Source: Rhizophagus clarus | Taxonomy: Eukaryota > Glomeromycota > Glomeromycetes > Glomerales > Glomeraceae | NCBI GenBank assembly: GCA_015698045.1 | Contig: BLAL01000334.1 | Coordinates: forward strand, 558,001 to 622,000 | DNA length: 64,000 nucleotides | Direction of reading: 5' to 3' | Position numbers and translations under genes: made by a program | The notes under the pieces: generated by a model | Seen by the model: the letters and a program-made list of their open reading frames with translations, nothing else | Told to the model about the DNA's origin: nothing | Database searches by the model: none | Part shown: piece after piece, positions 13,524-25,657 of the stretch | Layout of the letters: each line of letters opens with the position of its first letter | How positions within the stretch are numbered: the stretch's first letter is position 1

Positions 13524-14215
13524 TTACCAGACTTCTTGGACGAACCTAAACTTGAAATGTGCGCAAGTAAGTTAGTAGGGGAATGAGAGGGGATTTTTTT
13601 TTTAATATATTGAAGAAACATACTAATATTTCTTCTATCTACATATGTCTTTTTTTTTTCTTTAGGTTGCCAGACTTCTTGAATGAATCTGGACTTGAAA
13701 AGTACGCAAGTAAGTTAGTGGAAAGTGGAAGGGGATTTTTTTTAATATATTGAAGAAACATACTAACATTTCTTATATTTCTTTTTTTTTCTTTAGGTTG
13801 CCAGACTTCTTGAATGAACCCAGACTTGAAAAGTACGCAAGTAAGTTAGTGGGAAGTGGGAGGGGATTTTTTTTAATATATTGAAGAAACATACTAACGT
13901 TTCTTCTATTTCTTTTTTTTTCTTTAGGTTGCTGGACTTCTTGAACGAACCCAGACTTGAAAAGTACGCAAGTAAGTTAGTGGGGAGTGGGAGGAGATTT
14001 TTTTTTAATATATTGAAAAAACACACTAACGTTTCTTTTATTTCTTTTTTTTTTCTTTAGGTTGCCAGACTTCTTGAACGAACTCAGACTTGAAATGTAC
14101 GTAAGTAAATTTAGTGAAAAGTAGGAGGAATTTTTTTAATATATTAAAAAAAACGTACTAATGTTTCTTTTTTATTTTTTTAGGTTGTCAGACTTTTAGA
14201 TAAACCCGGTCAATA
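13524..14215 (+). repeat. Micro-exon-like array A1 (period about 131 bp)
   Basis: Exon-like blocks at 13524-13566, 13666-13709, 13797-13840, 13928-13971 and 14061-14104 (43-44 bp), with a diverged sixth from 14184, share GTTGCCAGACTTCTTGAACG. Each is preceded by a pyrimidine tract and TTTAG and followed by GTAAGT (the last by GTAAAT). The intervening segment carries GAAACATACTAACGTTTC, a palindrome holding a perfect TACTAAC branch-site box. Within a block one frame is open (LPDFLNEPRLEKYA), but the 43-44-nt length shifts frame at every junction, so joined blocks soon meet a stop. The array could be a minisatellite that captured an intron-exon unit, or a spliced non-coding transcript. Confidence 0.8.
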
Positions 14216-15049
14216 AAATTTTTTTATTACAAACAATAATATAAAAACTTTTTTTAAATATAATAATTTATTATTTAATCCAGAAATCAATTTCAATTAT
14301 AATAATAAAATAAAGTATTGCAATAAATTTTAGTTTTTTACGTGTTTAATTTTAAATTTTTTTTACTAAATTTTTAATATGCATGCTATATAGCCGGGAC
14401 GTTACAAATTACAATCAATCTATCAAACTTGTATCAAACTTGTATCAAACTTGTATCAAACTTTATAAACTTTATCAATATCTATATAAACTTTATTAAT
14501 TAGGATCGTTCAATTTTGAATCAAATTGTGACTAAAATCTTAATATTTTATATATCACGAGAGTGATGTTTTAATTTTGGCAATTTTGACATTTTTAGTT
14601 TTGACATTTTGACATTGGCCTATTGAGTTTTAGCAGGCAACTTTAAGTGTATATTAATTAAGCATCACATTACGTATCACATAACTAATTAAAGCTTAAA
14701 AAAAAGACTAAATTTAATGAAGTTTCTAAAACTTCTTTCCTTTTTCCTTCACCATTTCCTTTCGTTTTTTACCTCCTTTCGTCCTTTCCCTATTTTTTAT
14801 CTTTCCCCTTCTTTCTTTTTCTTTCCTTCATATTTTCCTTTATCTTTCCCTTTTCCTTCCCTTTCTTAATTTCTCTTTTCCCACTTCTCCCGCACTTTCT
14901 TTAAAAAATCCTTAATGAAACAGCTCGTTTTAAGCAGATATTTTGGTCTCCTTTGGATGCGAAATTTCACGGTAATAATTTTTTTTCTTTAACTACTCTT
15001 AATTTAACGAACGGCTTCTAAAAGTTCAGTTATTTCTTTTTATTTAGTA
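14216..15049. other. Gene-free spacer with pyrimidine-rich tract
   Basis: 14300-14700 is AT-rich and includes a TCAAACTTGTA short tandem near 14425-14460. 14730-14905 is an almost pure C/T tract on the plus strand (TTCCTTTCG, CCCTTTTCCTTCC). No gene was seen. The tract lies directly upstream of array A2 and could be an extended polypyrimidine region or simple sequence. Confidence 0.5.
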
Positions 15050-16370
15050 TTCTCTCAAATCTCTTCCTTGGATCTAGGTGAGTAAAATTGTTTTTTCTTT
15101 TAACTTTAAATGAACTTTATTAACAGTTCATTTTTTTTTGCAGGCAACCAGTTCTTTGACGTTAGGGGCTGTTTTTTTTTGTGGCTCTTTGGACGTGGTG
15201 TTTCAGTAAGAGTTGTAAAGTTTAATTTTTTTATTCTATGACTTCCAAAGGACAGTTAATAATTTCATTTTTTTTCATTTTTTTTTAGACGATTGGCTCT
15301 TCAGTAGGATCTCGGGAGTATCTTTTTATTTTTTTTTTATTTCTTTTAGACGGTTGGCTCTTCGGTAAGATCTCGGGAGTATCTTTTCGTTTTATTTTGA
15401 TATTTTATGACGTTTACTAATGACTCATTTTTACTCTTTTTTAGATGGCTAACTCTTCAGTTTGTGTAGGATTTCGGTGAGTATTTTAATTTTTTCGTTT
15501 TATTTTGTAGTTTTTATGACGTTTATTAACAACTTGTTTTACTCCTTTTAGATAGTTGATACTTGTGTGGAATTTAGTAGCAACGAGACGGTTTTAACAA
15601 CTTGGCTTTTAGTGAGTTTTAATATTTTTTTTTTATTTTTAATTAAATTTATTTTTTTAATGAATCATGTATTAATATTTTGATTATTTTAATTATAGAC
15701 GGCTAATTTTCAACATCTTTGATATAATTTCGGTAAGATGAAATATTCAGTTTATTTATTTAATGAAACGATTACTAACGTTTCGATTTTCTATTTTTTT
15801 TAGGCGAGTTCAGTTTTTTTGACGTAAGAATTTAGCGAGTATTTTTTTTTTTAAGATTTCTTTCGCCTTTTGAAAAATAATTACTAATTTATTTTTTCTT
15901 TTTTTTTAGATAATTTGTTCCTTGGCTCTCTGGACGCAAAATTTGACAAGAATGATCTTTGACGAACCTCCGATCTTTGGATGTGTGGATTTGATGGTGT
16001 GTTTTTTTAATGCAAGAATTTGGCGAGTATTTTTTTTTTAAGATTTCTTTCGCCTTTTGAAAAATAATTACTAATTTATTTTTTCTTTTTTTTAGGCAGT
16101 TTGTTCCTCAGCTCTTCGGATGCAAAATTCGACAAGAATGATCTTTGACGAACCTTCAATTTTTAGATGTGTGGATTTGATGGTGTGTTTTTTAATGCAA
16201 GAATTCAGCGAGTATGTTTTTTTTAAGATTTCTTTCGCCTTTTAAAAAATAATTACTAATTTATTTTTTCTTTTTTTTTAGACAGTTTATTCTTCAGCTC
16301 TCTGAACGCAAAATTTGGCAAGAATGATTTAGGATTTTTTAGGATACTTAATTGTGTAGATGATGGTTGT
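15050..16370 (+). repeat. Micro-exon-like array A2 (about ten units)
   Basis: Successive blocks are bounded by TTTTTAG or TTGCAG acceptors and GTAAG, GTGAG or GTATC donors. Examples are the two near-identical ACGATTGGCTCTTCAGTAGG and ACGGTTGGCTCTTCGGTAAG blocks around 15290-15380. The last three units (about 15840-16340) are roughly 180-bp near-copies with exon-like blocks beginning ATAATTTGTTCC, GCAGTTTGTTCC and ACAGTTTATTCT, each preceded by ATTACTAATTTATT (branch-like CTAAT) and a long T tract. Block sequences differ from array A1, but the architecture is the same. The array ends just before the CATCAGG element at 16378. No continuous reading frame was seen across blocks. Confidence 0.7.
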
Positions 16371-16377
16371 GGATATA

Positions 16378-17874
16378 CATCAGGAAATTTTATAGTGCGA
16401 AAAGTTGCGCAAGATTACGCATCGTAATATTTCGTAAGTTTCCAGACCCACCGCAAGTTTGCGGAAGAGTAATATTTCATAACTTTTTAAAATATTTCAA
16501 AATATTATGATATGCAAAGTTTCGTAATTTTATGGTTCGTAATATTCCGTAATTTTACGCATTTGCAATATTTCGTAATTTTACATAATATTTCGTAAGT
16601 TTCCAGACCTGCCGCAAGTTTGCATAAGTGTAATATTTTGTAACTTTTTAAAATATTTCGAAATATTACGATATGCGTAATTTTACAGTTCGTAATATTG
16701 TGTAATTTTATTGCGTAATATTTCGCAACTTTTTAAAATATTTTGACAATTCGTAATTTTACATAAATATTTTGTAATGTTTCAAAATTCATTTTTGTAC
16801 TATAAGTTTATATAATGTATATTTTATTAGATATAATATGAATTAAATTATAAAAAATTACAAATATTTATTACTATATACAGAATATATAAAAGTGAGT
16901 AACGATACAATTAGATGTAAAAAGAAGAGAAACAGCTATAGTAACGTTGGTATTAGATATAAAGATAAAAGAAATATTGTTAGTATTGTTAGTGTTGTTA
17001 ATATTAGAGTAAAAAAAGTTAAAGAAACAGTAGAAACATGGATATTATCGTTAGTATTAAAGTACAAGTAAAAGAAAAAAAGGAAACGTAGATAGTATTG
17101 TTAATATTACGATATAAAGTAACAATTAGGGTAAAAAACGCGTTAGTATTAAAACAATTAGTATTAATAAACAAATATTTCTATACCTGCAAAGAATAAA
17201 CTAAAAATAAAAGAAAGAGGAAAAATAAACATGTTGTTGGTATTAAGTAAAAGGAGTAAAAAAAACATAATTAGTATTGTTAGTATCGTTAGTATTGAAG
17301 TAAAAGTAAAAAGGAATAAAGGAAATATGGATATTATTGTTAGTATTACGACACAAAGTAACAGAGGTAAAAAGAAAACGAAAATAATTAGTATTAATAA
17401 ACAAATATTTTTATACCTGCAAAGAATAAACTAAAAATAAAAGAAAGGGAAGACAAAATAAAAAATAAACATGTTGTTAGTATTAAGTAAAATGAGTAAA
17501 AAAAACATAATTAGTATTATTAGTATCGATCGTTAGTATTAAAGTATAAGTAAAAAGAAATAAAGGAAACATGTATATTATTGTCAGTATTATGATACAA
17601 AGTAAAAAAGAAGTAAAAAATAATGAAATAATTATTATTAATAAACAAATATTTCTATACCTGCAAAGCAATAAATTATGAAATATATGTAAATATTCTG
17701 TATATAATTAAAAAATATTGAACAAAAGGATAAAGAAATAATAAAAAGAAGAGAAAAATATTGAACAAAAAAATAAAGAAATAAAGAGACAAAAAATAAA
17801 TAGGACAAAAAACGCGTGCAGATTAAATCACATGCAAGGATCAGCCTAATTTTGATTGGCCAGAAAATACGATA
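16378..17874 (+). mobile_element. CATCAGG-ended repeat element, copy E1
   Basis: Starts abruptly with CATCAGGAAATTTTATAG and is collinear with 28664-30119 over about 1.5 kb, ending in a shared TTGATTGGCCAGAAAATACG block. The first 450 bp are dense in TTCGTAA, ATATTTCG and TTACG motifs, many of them self-complementary. The second part is a tandem of GTTAGTATTA, GGAAACATGGATATTATTG and AAAGTAACA motifs (about 16900-17680). The inverted end TTTCCTGATG occurs at 38460 and 39071. No long protein is encoded. It is probably a non-autonomous DNA element. Confidence 0.7.
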
Positions 17875-18974
17875 CTGTATGCACAATCATATCATGCAGA
17901 TTAATTATCAACAACGCGGGCGTGACATAAATAAATCGTGACTGAAACTTGTGTTCAATTTGTGTTCAATTTGTATTGATAATTCTGGTAAAAATTATTA
18001 ATTTTGGCCAAATTTCGTTAAATTTGTTAAATTTGTGTTGAATTTGTGTTGAATTTGTGTTGCGTAATTTTTTATTTATCACAAGGGGATGATATTTAGT
18101 AATTGCATGTATGATGTACAAGATTTTTTTTATGATTTTTTTAAGAAATATACGCAAAATATTTAATCAGAATATAATTATTTTTAATTAAATTGATTAA
18201 AAAAAATTAATTTTTTTAAGAAATGTATGCGAAATATTTAAAATTCAATAGAATGTGCTAATAATAAATTGTTTTATTTTTAAATATGATATATTGATAT
18301 TTATATTTAAAACAATTAAACATGTACATGATTTAATTAATATGTTTAATAATGAAAAGTGTAATAAATTAAATTTTAATTGAAACGAGAAATAAAATCA
18401 AACCAAAGAGGTATTGTTCAAATTTTATTTAAAGTGACATTTTACGACTTTCTTTCAAATTTTTACTCATCCCAAAATCAAATTATAAAAATCAAATCTA
18501 AACTAATAATGCCTCGCCATACACGTTCACGTCATTCCCACTATAACGTCCATTGGAACTGGGCTATGATGGATGAACTTGTTGATATACGCCAAAACAG
18601 AAATCGCGTCTACCACAATATTAATGGTAAAAGCCGCTATGATTTTTGGGACTCTGTTGCCAATAGGTTCATATGACTAATATCTATAATTTCTTTAAGA
18701 AAGAATTTAAATTCAAGGGGCAAACGCGGCATAGTAGCCTTTATCTTTATTAATCATTATTAACTCGATACAATTTACATAACATAAAAAGAAATAAAAG
18801 AAAATAAAACTAACTAAAAACAAAACTATATAGTCTCCTAAGTAAAAATAAAGTAATAAAATTAAACTAAAAAGAATAATCGCATTACACTAAATTTCCC
18901 TAGATCTTCCCCCTTGATATATTCCAACCAAAGTAGAAGCAACTATGCTAACAAAATAACGGATAACATGCCCA

Positions 18975-21900
18975 CTATAAAAATCGACATCCCATCCTGC
19001 AAAAGCTGTTATTAAGTAGCACCGTTAGACGACCCATAAAACCCGACAAATGTTTAAACCATGGCAAACCTTGAGTCATCGAGTTCTTAATCCAATCAAC
19101 TTCGGTGTCACGTGAAGTCACGAGATGGGTCGGAGGAGGTAGCGAGGAGAAAGGCACATACGACGTGGCAGGCAGATTAGATGGCCGAGGAGTAGTTTTC
19201 AATTTAAAGGTAATGTTCATCGCGTCTTCCCATTTACTCTTGTCATAAGTACGCGGATTCCAGATGCGTGTCCTAAGCTTCTGGATGAAATTATTATGTA
19301 TCGCAGCTACGACCTTTATAGCAGACGTCCTGGGAATAGATAAATCAACAAATAAGTCTACAAACATGGTAGGTAAACAACCCCGGATAAGCGCGTAAGA
19401 GGACCAGTTAGAGGAAGAAATGGTCCAACAGGAAAGAGAAGAGAGTCTCCTGAGCAAGGGTGTAGGATCCTGATTAGCCAATTCACCAGCTTCACAAAGC
19501 TTAGAGAATAAGTGATTTTGATAAGATTGCAATATCTGATGCATGACAGATCGGCGTTTAGAGCAGAGGATCAAATGCATCAAGTCCTCCATGCGATCAC
19601 GACAAGAACGGCACGTAAGAAGATCGATATAGAGATCGGAGCGGGTGATTTTTAACTTTTCCAGGAGAGGCAAGTCATCGAGGAAGAGTTTAAACTTGAA
19701 GGTGTAATGTCTTGCGGCGTGAGAAGCCTGGAAGGAAGCATCATGAGCCGGCGAAAAGTTAAGAGTAAACCAGGTAAGTTCCCAGTCCACTACATAGTCG
19801 TCGCTGTCATACAGGCAATATACAAATTGAAATCGTTTGAGAAATAAGAGGTCCTTCAAAAAGGTGGCCTGGAAGTGGAGCTTGAAGAGTCGCCTGGGAT
19901 TAGATTCGCAAACCACATTGTCATACACCAGGCGGACAGAATGCGAGGAAGTATAAGCGTCCACGGGCAAAAGAGGAGCCATATCGGAGTAATGAGCGGA
20001 ATTCGCAAGAGAATCAGCAAATTCGTTCCAGTAATTGCCATCATGACCTTTGACTTTGACGGGAAAGACCGCGAGACTTTTGGTATGAACAAGTCGCTCA
20101 ATAGAAGCCCACAGCTCGAAGTTAGTAATTTTGTAAAACTGACGGCTATTAGAGTAGGAAGAAGACGCACACAGTCGCAAACCATCAATGGCAGCTTGGG
20201 AATCCGTGTAAATAGTAACAGTAGAGTCAGCCGGAGTGATGCTTAAAGCAGCGTAAATTGCAGCAGCTTCAGCTCTGGTAGAGGAAGGCCAATTCCGTAT
20301 AGTACCGTGCGCATATGTAGCAACAGAGTTAAGATATCCAGCATCGGGAATTATTTGGACCCAGGACCAACCCATCGAGACTTCAGGTGTACCGAGGTTA
20401 ATCAGAGAACTATCGGTATAATAACGATAGTGAGAGCCTGACGGGAGGGGAACTGATGAAGAAAATGAAAATTGATTATCTATAAAGGGAGACACAGTAA
20501 GATCATCTGCAATTATAGAGGAAGAAGAGGAAAAATCTGGCAAAAGATCAAGGCGCCGATAATAAGGAATAACTGTGATACTAAGATCAGCCCAAGTATG
20601 AGGAGAAATGACTTCCAAAGTAGATTGACGAATGCGTTCACAATTTGTAGGCAAAATCATGGATCGCAACAAAGAAATCTTAAAGGTGCAGCAAGGCGGA
20701 ACGGCAGAATATTTACTAACTGAAGGAAATGGAACATGTGCGTCACAGCCTGGACAGGGACGAAGGCGAACAACATCACCAGGAGAAGAGAGGCAGTCAA
20801 ATATCCAATGGACAATCACACAGGTATTTTTCTTGGGTTGGACGCTAAGTTGTTTGCCGAAGAGAGGAGCACCGTTGCCATCAAGCGTGACGAGCCAATG
20901 CCGATTCTTTTGTGTTGTAGTGGCACCAGGAAGTAAAACAATAGAAGAAGTGACAGAAGGAGGGCGTATATACTGGTCAGACAACTGATCATGAGAGCCG
21001 GGAAGGGTCGTATGGGCCTTAATATCTAAGTACCATTTATGAGGGAGGGAACGATCCCGCTTATCCTCAAGTTGGGCAATATAAGCAGTGCGATAAGCTG
21101 TCCAGGAAATGAGATGAGAGCCAGAAGGCGCAATTAATTGCGATAAGTAATAGAGGTAGCGTTTCTGGAGGACCTTGAGGCAAGCTTTAAAAACCTGTGG
21201 GCTCATACACAAATATAAAGGAGTATGGCCAGGAAGAGTAAGGTCCGGTAACGTAGAAGAGAACTGAGCGTGTTGCAAGCGGAAGGGGGTAGAAACCATG
21301 GAAGCAATAGTGCACGCGATATAATCACGCTTAAAAATATTCATGTTGGACCATAAGGACCAATCGCTAACCATCAAAGGGGAAATGGGGATCAAGAACC
21401 TAAATTGTATCAACATTAATCTATAAATAAATAAACGCTGAATAAAAGGTGTAGAAGAATTAGCCATCAAAAATAAATTATTAACATGACATTGTATCAA
21501 ATGAGAAGATAAATTAATCAGTCCCAAAGCTTGGGAAAGATAAAGTATGGGATTGGGGAGAGAGCGTGAAAAGTTAGCCTTATGCTTGATGAGGGAGCGG
21601 ACGGATCGTGTAGCAGCATAACAATCCGATGCTGAAAGGTGGGTAACTTGCATACGGTACTCAAGTTTAGGAATGAGCACCGAATTGTAAAGGTAAACCA
21701 CTTGCTTAGCAGAGAGTTTGGCCAGGCGAAGAGTGGCGGCAAAGGAATTACATTCATTGGCGATTTGTTTTTTGACAAAATCGCGAGAGCCTTTGATGTT
21801 AAACCATACACCTAAAAAACGAAAAGATGAAGTAATAGAAATAGGAGTAACAGAAATAGAGGGAATAGCATTCAAAGACGATAAGGATAGGTGAAATTCC

Positions 21901-24900
21901 ACAGGAGAAATAGTGGACGTAGTGGTTAAAGGCAATGAATTTGATATCAAGACATATTTCTGATGATTGGCAGAAGTATTATTCAACGAATAGAATTCTT
22001 CTGTAATTGATAACATATGTTCCAGTCCAGCCTTCGATGAAGAAATAAGAGTGGAATCATCCATAAAGACCAGATTGTTGATAGAAATATCAGGAATAGA
22101 GATCGTGTCAGCGGAAAGTAAGGATGGGGATCGTAATACATAAGGATCCAACATCTCAGATTTCAAAACAGTCAGAAGAGGATCAATGTAGATGACCCAT
22201 AAGAGCGGGGAAATCACTTCGCCTTGGTCTATACCGATGCGAACCCGGTAGGAAGAAGTCTCACCGTGGGCAGTAAACACCCGATTTGAACGGTTCATGA
22301 AAAGAGATAAGATAAGCATGATAGCGGTCGCAGGTAAACGAATGCGTTCCAGAGCGAATTTCAGTATAGTCAAATTGACAGAGTCAAAGGCTTTAGAGAT
22401 GTCTTGCGATAAAATCCAGAGAGGAGAATTGGTGTGATTGGCATCATGAATGATGGACTCGAGAGTGATGATTGGGTCACGGCAGGTACCTCCTGGTAGT
22501 CCCGCAAAATTGCCCCCTTTAAGAACATTGTGGGTAGCTAGAACGGTAGACAATCGGTTGTAAAAAAGCTTGACAAAGGATTTCCGGATAACTTCCAGAA
22601 GTGTGATGGGACGGGTATTTTTTAATTGGCATCGCCATTCGTGCGGCTTGGGGATGGGGAAAACCATAGCTTGCCGCCAGAGATCAGGAATGTCAGCAGA
22701 AGCAAAATATTTACAGATCAGTATCAAAAGTAAAGAATTGGCGGTAGGTCCCAAATGTTTGAGCATTTCATAGGTAATCATGGAAGGGCCGGGAGCTTTG
22801 CCATTGGGCATAGAAGAAACTGTAGAAAGCCATTCCTCTAAGGAAGGGGGAGACAATAGGGAACTATAAATTTCAGGAGAAACGGAATCCATGGGTAAAT
22901 ACGCAGAGCGCCATCGATCAGGCAGAGCTGATATATGCGAAGGTGGGGAGGATTTGATAGGAACAGCATTTTGAAAATGTTTAACCACAGCATCAGAAAT
23001 GTCCTTTGGATCCGTCAATAATTGAGGAGTGGTCGGGTGATCAATAAAGACACGATCCAACACGATGCGACGACGTGAGCGAGAAAGCGCTGAGCTTATA
23101 AATGAAGAAATGTCAGTATCAAAATTCTGGTCGTGGGACGCCAAATGAGCCTTAATAGAAGAATCCTGAAATTCTTTTTCTTTCAAAAGATGTAAGCCTC
23201 TTAATAAAGAAGAGGCACGTGAAAGAGTACGGTATAAAGAATTAAAATTATCCGTCCGACAAGAAAGTAAAGTTGAAGGTAAAACAGGGACAGAAGAAAA
23301 AATGGATTTATACAAATTAAATATATTATTTAATCTGATCAAATAGCCAGACCATTTACGGTCATGGGAAGAAGAAAGGGTATGCGGGTGTTTACGTAAT
23401 AATCTAACAGAGTGAAGAACACGATTAAGGAAACGATAATGCTGTATTAGGGTTTCTAAATCTTTAGGGAGTTTAGGGGTATGGTCATTACCAACAGTAC
23501 GTGCGGGTAGGATAGCATTGGCACCAGCAATAATGTTAGTGTGTAAATATTCACACATACGATTAACGTGCCAAGAAGTAAATACAACGGGAGAAATGTT
23601 ACATAGATTGTCAACATGAGCAGAAAAGTCCTCCCATTGCGATGGGGTAACCGAATCAAAGGAGAATATACGACGAGAACGTCGTTGAAGCTGCCGAGCA
23701 CGTGCTGGCTTAAGAGAAGAAGATAAAAAGGAAGAATCGTAATAAGTAACAACAGGATTATGATCAGAAAGGCTAAGATCACGCACGTCAAAAATGACAG
23801 AGGTGAGTAAAAATCGTTTAAAAAGAGGACAAGACCAGACATAATCAATGCGGGAAATAATATCCGCACGATGAAAAGTGCCCAAAGAAGTAGAAGAAAA
23901 ATTAACAGGGGTAAAGTCAACATATCCATTTGATAAAAGAAAATTAAAAAGACGATGGATACGTTTGGAGGCGATTTGAGGTTGATTAAAAAATATAGGG
24001 TAGAATTAGGGCTCCGATCGGTTTCGGTAATTACCGAACCGTACCGACCGGTTTCGGTATCGGAGCGGTTTCGGTTTTATGATTTATCGAACTGAAACTT
24101 TCAGTTTCGGTATCGGTTTTGCGATTTACCGAACCGATTTACCGATAATAAAAACGTTTTTTTTTATAAGAAAAACGTAAATAATGTAGTTAAAAAAAAA
24201 CGTTGCGAAACGTTTTTTACATAAACATTTGATATAAAAAATAACGTTTCGCAACGTTATTTTTGCGGAACTTGTAAAAAACGTTGCGAAACGTTTTTTA
24301 CATAAACGATTTGATAAAAAATAACGTTTCGCAACGTTATTTTTGCGAAACTTGTAAAAAACGTTGCGAAACGTTTTTTACATAAACGATTTGATAAAAA
24401 AAATAACGTTTCGCAACGTTATTTTTGCGGAACTTGTAAAAAACGTTGCGAAACGTTTTTTACATAAACAATTTATTATGAAAAATAACGTTTCGCAACG
24501 TTATTTTTGCGAACATTGTAAAAAATGTTGCGAAACGTTTTTTACATAAACGTTTGATATAAAAAAAATAACGTTTCGCAACGTTATTTTTGCGAAACTT
24601 GTAAAAAACGTTGCGAAACGTTTTTTACATCGGAAATTTAATATAGAAAATAACGTTTCGCAACGTTATTTTCCTTTTTATTTAAAAACGTTGCGAAACG
24701 TTTTTATAAAACGATTTAATATAAAAAAAACGTCTCGCAACGTTTTTTTTTGTCACTTTAATAAAAAATGTTGCGAAACGTTTTTTTATGGATGATTTGA
24801 TAAGAAAAAATCGTTTCGCAACTTTTTTTTTGCTAAACGTTGCGAAACGTTTTTTTACTAAACTCGTTCGGTAAATCGGTTCGGTTTTCGGTAATTACCG

Positions 24901-25608
24901 ATCGGTTTCGGTAATCATTAATACCGATACCGATTAATTCAGTTCGGTATCGGTTTTTGCAAAAACCGAACCGAACCGAACCGATCGGAGCCCTAGGTAG
25001 AATTGATCTAGGTGCATATTAAAATCGCCACAAACTGCGTGGTGAAAACCTAATCGTTTAGCGTCCGACAGGGCGAGAATGAGGAGGTCGATAGTTTCAT
25101 CGCGCAAGGATTGATCAGAAGGAGGAGGGATATAGACAACAAAAATTCGAAGCTTGATGTTTCCTTTAAAGTATAGGTCAACAGAAAGCAAGCATGAGGA
25201 AAGTGAGGTATAAGTGTGAACATGAGAAGCCAAAGAATTTTCAATAAAAAGGGAAACACCCCCAGAAGAACGAACATGTTGGGAGGTATCCAAAACAGAG
25301 GAAAAAACAGTATAATTAGAAAGTCTTTTAGACAAAAAATGCATTTGTTTAGGATGTATGTGAGTGTCAACGACACCACCAAAAGAGATGTGTTTGAGGG
25401 AAAAGAAATCATTTAATAACTCGATCTTATTCTGTGAAAACATCTTAAGACCGTTAATGTTGAGAGAAGAAATATTAAAGGAATTACAAGGGGAGAACGA
25501 AGGAGAAACAGAAGAAAATAAAGAATCTTGTAAGGTAAGGTCATCAATATCTATGGGGTTGAGGGGATTACGTACAAAAGAATCATAATTAAAATTATTG
25601 TCTGTCAT
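18975..25608 (-). pseudogene. LINE ORF2 (EN-RT-RNase H), interrupted by a hAT-type MITE
   Basis: Without the insertion (24007-24995 plus one 8-bp duplication) the frame runs unbroken for 1,879 codons including the stop; 5,637 is divisible by three. The endonuclease has VVDTHIH (Asp where most LINEs have Glu), VCGDFN near residue 193, RIDYVW and SDHNPV. The insertion falls after residue 204, right behind GDFNMHLDQFY. RT shows NTRPITLLEVIRKSFVKL, DISKAFDSVNL, GIDQGEVISPLLW and FMDDSTLI. RNase H shows YYTDSS, STRAEAAAIYAAL, IYTDSQAAID and KVKGHDGNYWNEFADSLA, so all four acidic positions are present. A CRSC...HLILC finger follows. All catalytic motifs appear intact, so only the MITE disables this copy. 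Confidence 0.93.
24007..24995. mobile_element. Non-autonomous hAT-type MITE, 989 bp, with internal palindromic satellite
   Basis: Terminal inverted repeats TAGGGCTCCGATCGG at both ends and the 8-bp duplication GGTAGAAT at 23999-24006 and 24996-25003 are diagnostic of hAT insertion. Subterminal regions repeat GGTTTCGG, GGTAATTACCGA and ACCGAACCG. The core (about 24140-24860) is a tandem of roughly 85-bp units, each built from inverted AACGTTGCGAAACGTT and AACGTTTCGCAACGTT motifs joined by ACATAAACGATTTGATA-like spacers. It has no transposase gene, and small frames within it are by-products of the repeat. It lies in ORF2 of the antisense LINE. Confidence 0.95.
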
Positions 25609-25657
25609 TATAGCACTATGATAAAATCAGACAGGGAAGGTATGAGAAGAAGAACAA

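Noticed and set aside
13524-14104. A coding gene with repeated LPDFLNEPRLEKYA motif
   Set aside because: Each block is open in one frame, but its 43-44-nt length puts the next block out of frame and quickly into a stop, so a translated repeat protein is not supported.
24364-24549. Small reading frame with repeated KNVAKRFLHKQF-like segments inside the hAT-type MITE
   Set aside because: Produced by the palindromic tandem units, with no sign of independent coding constraint.
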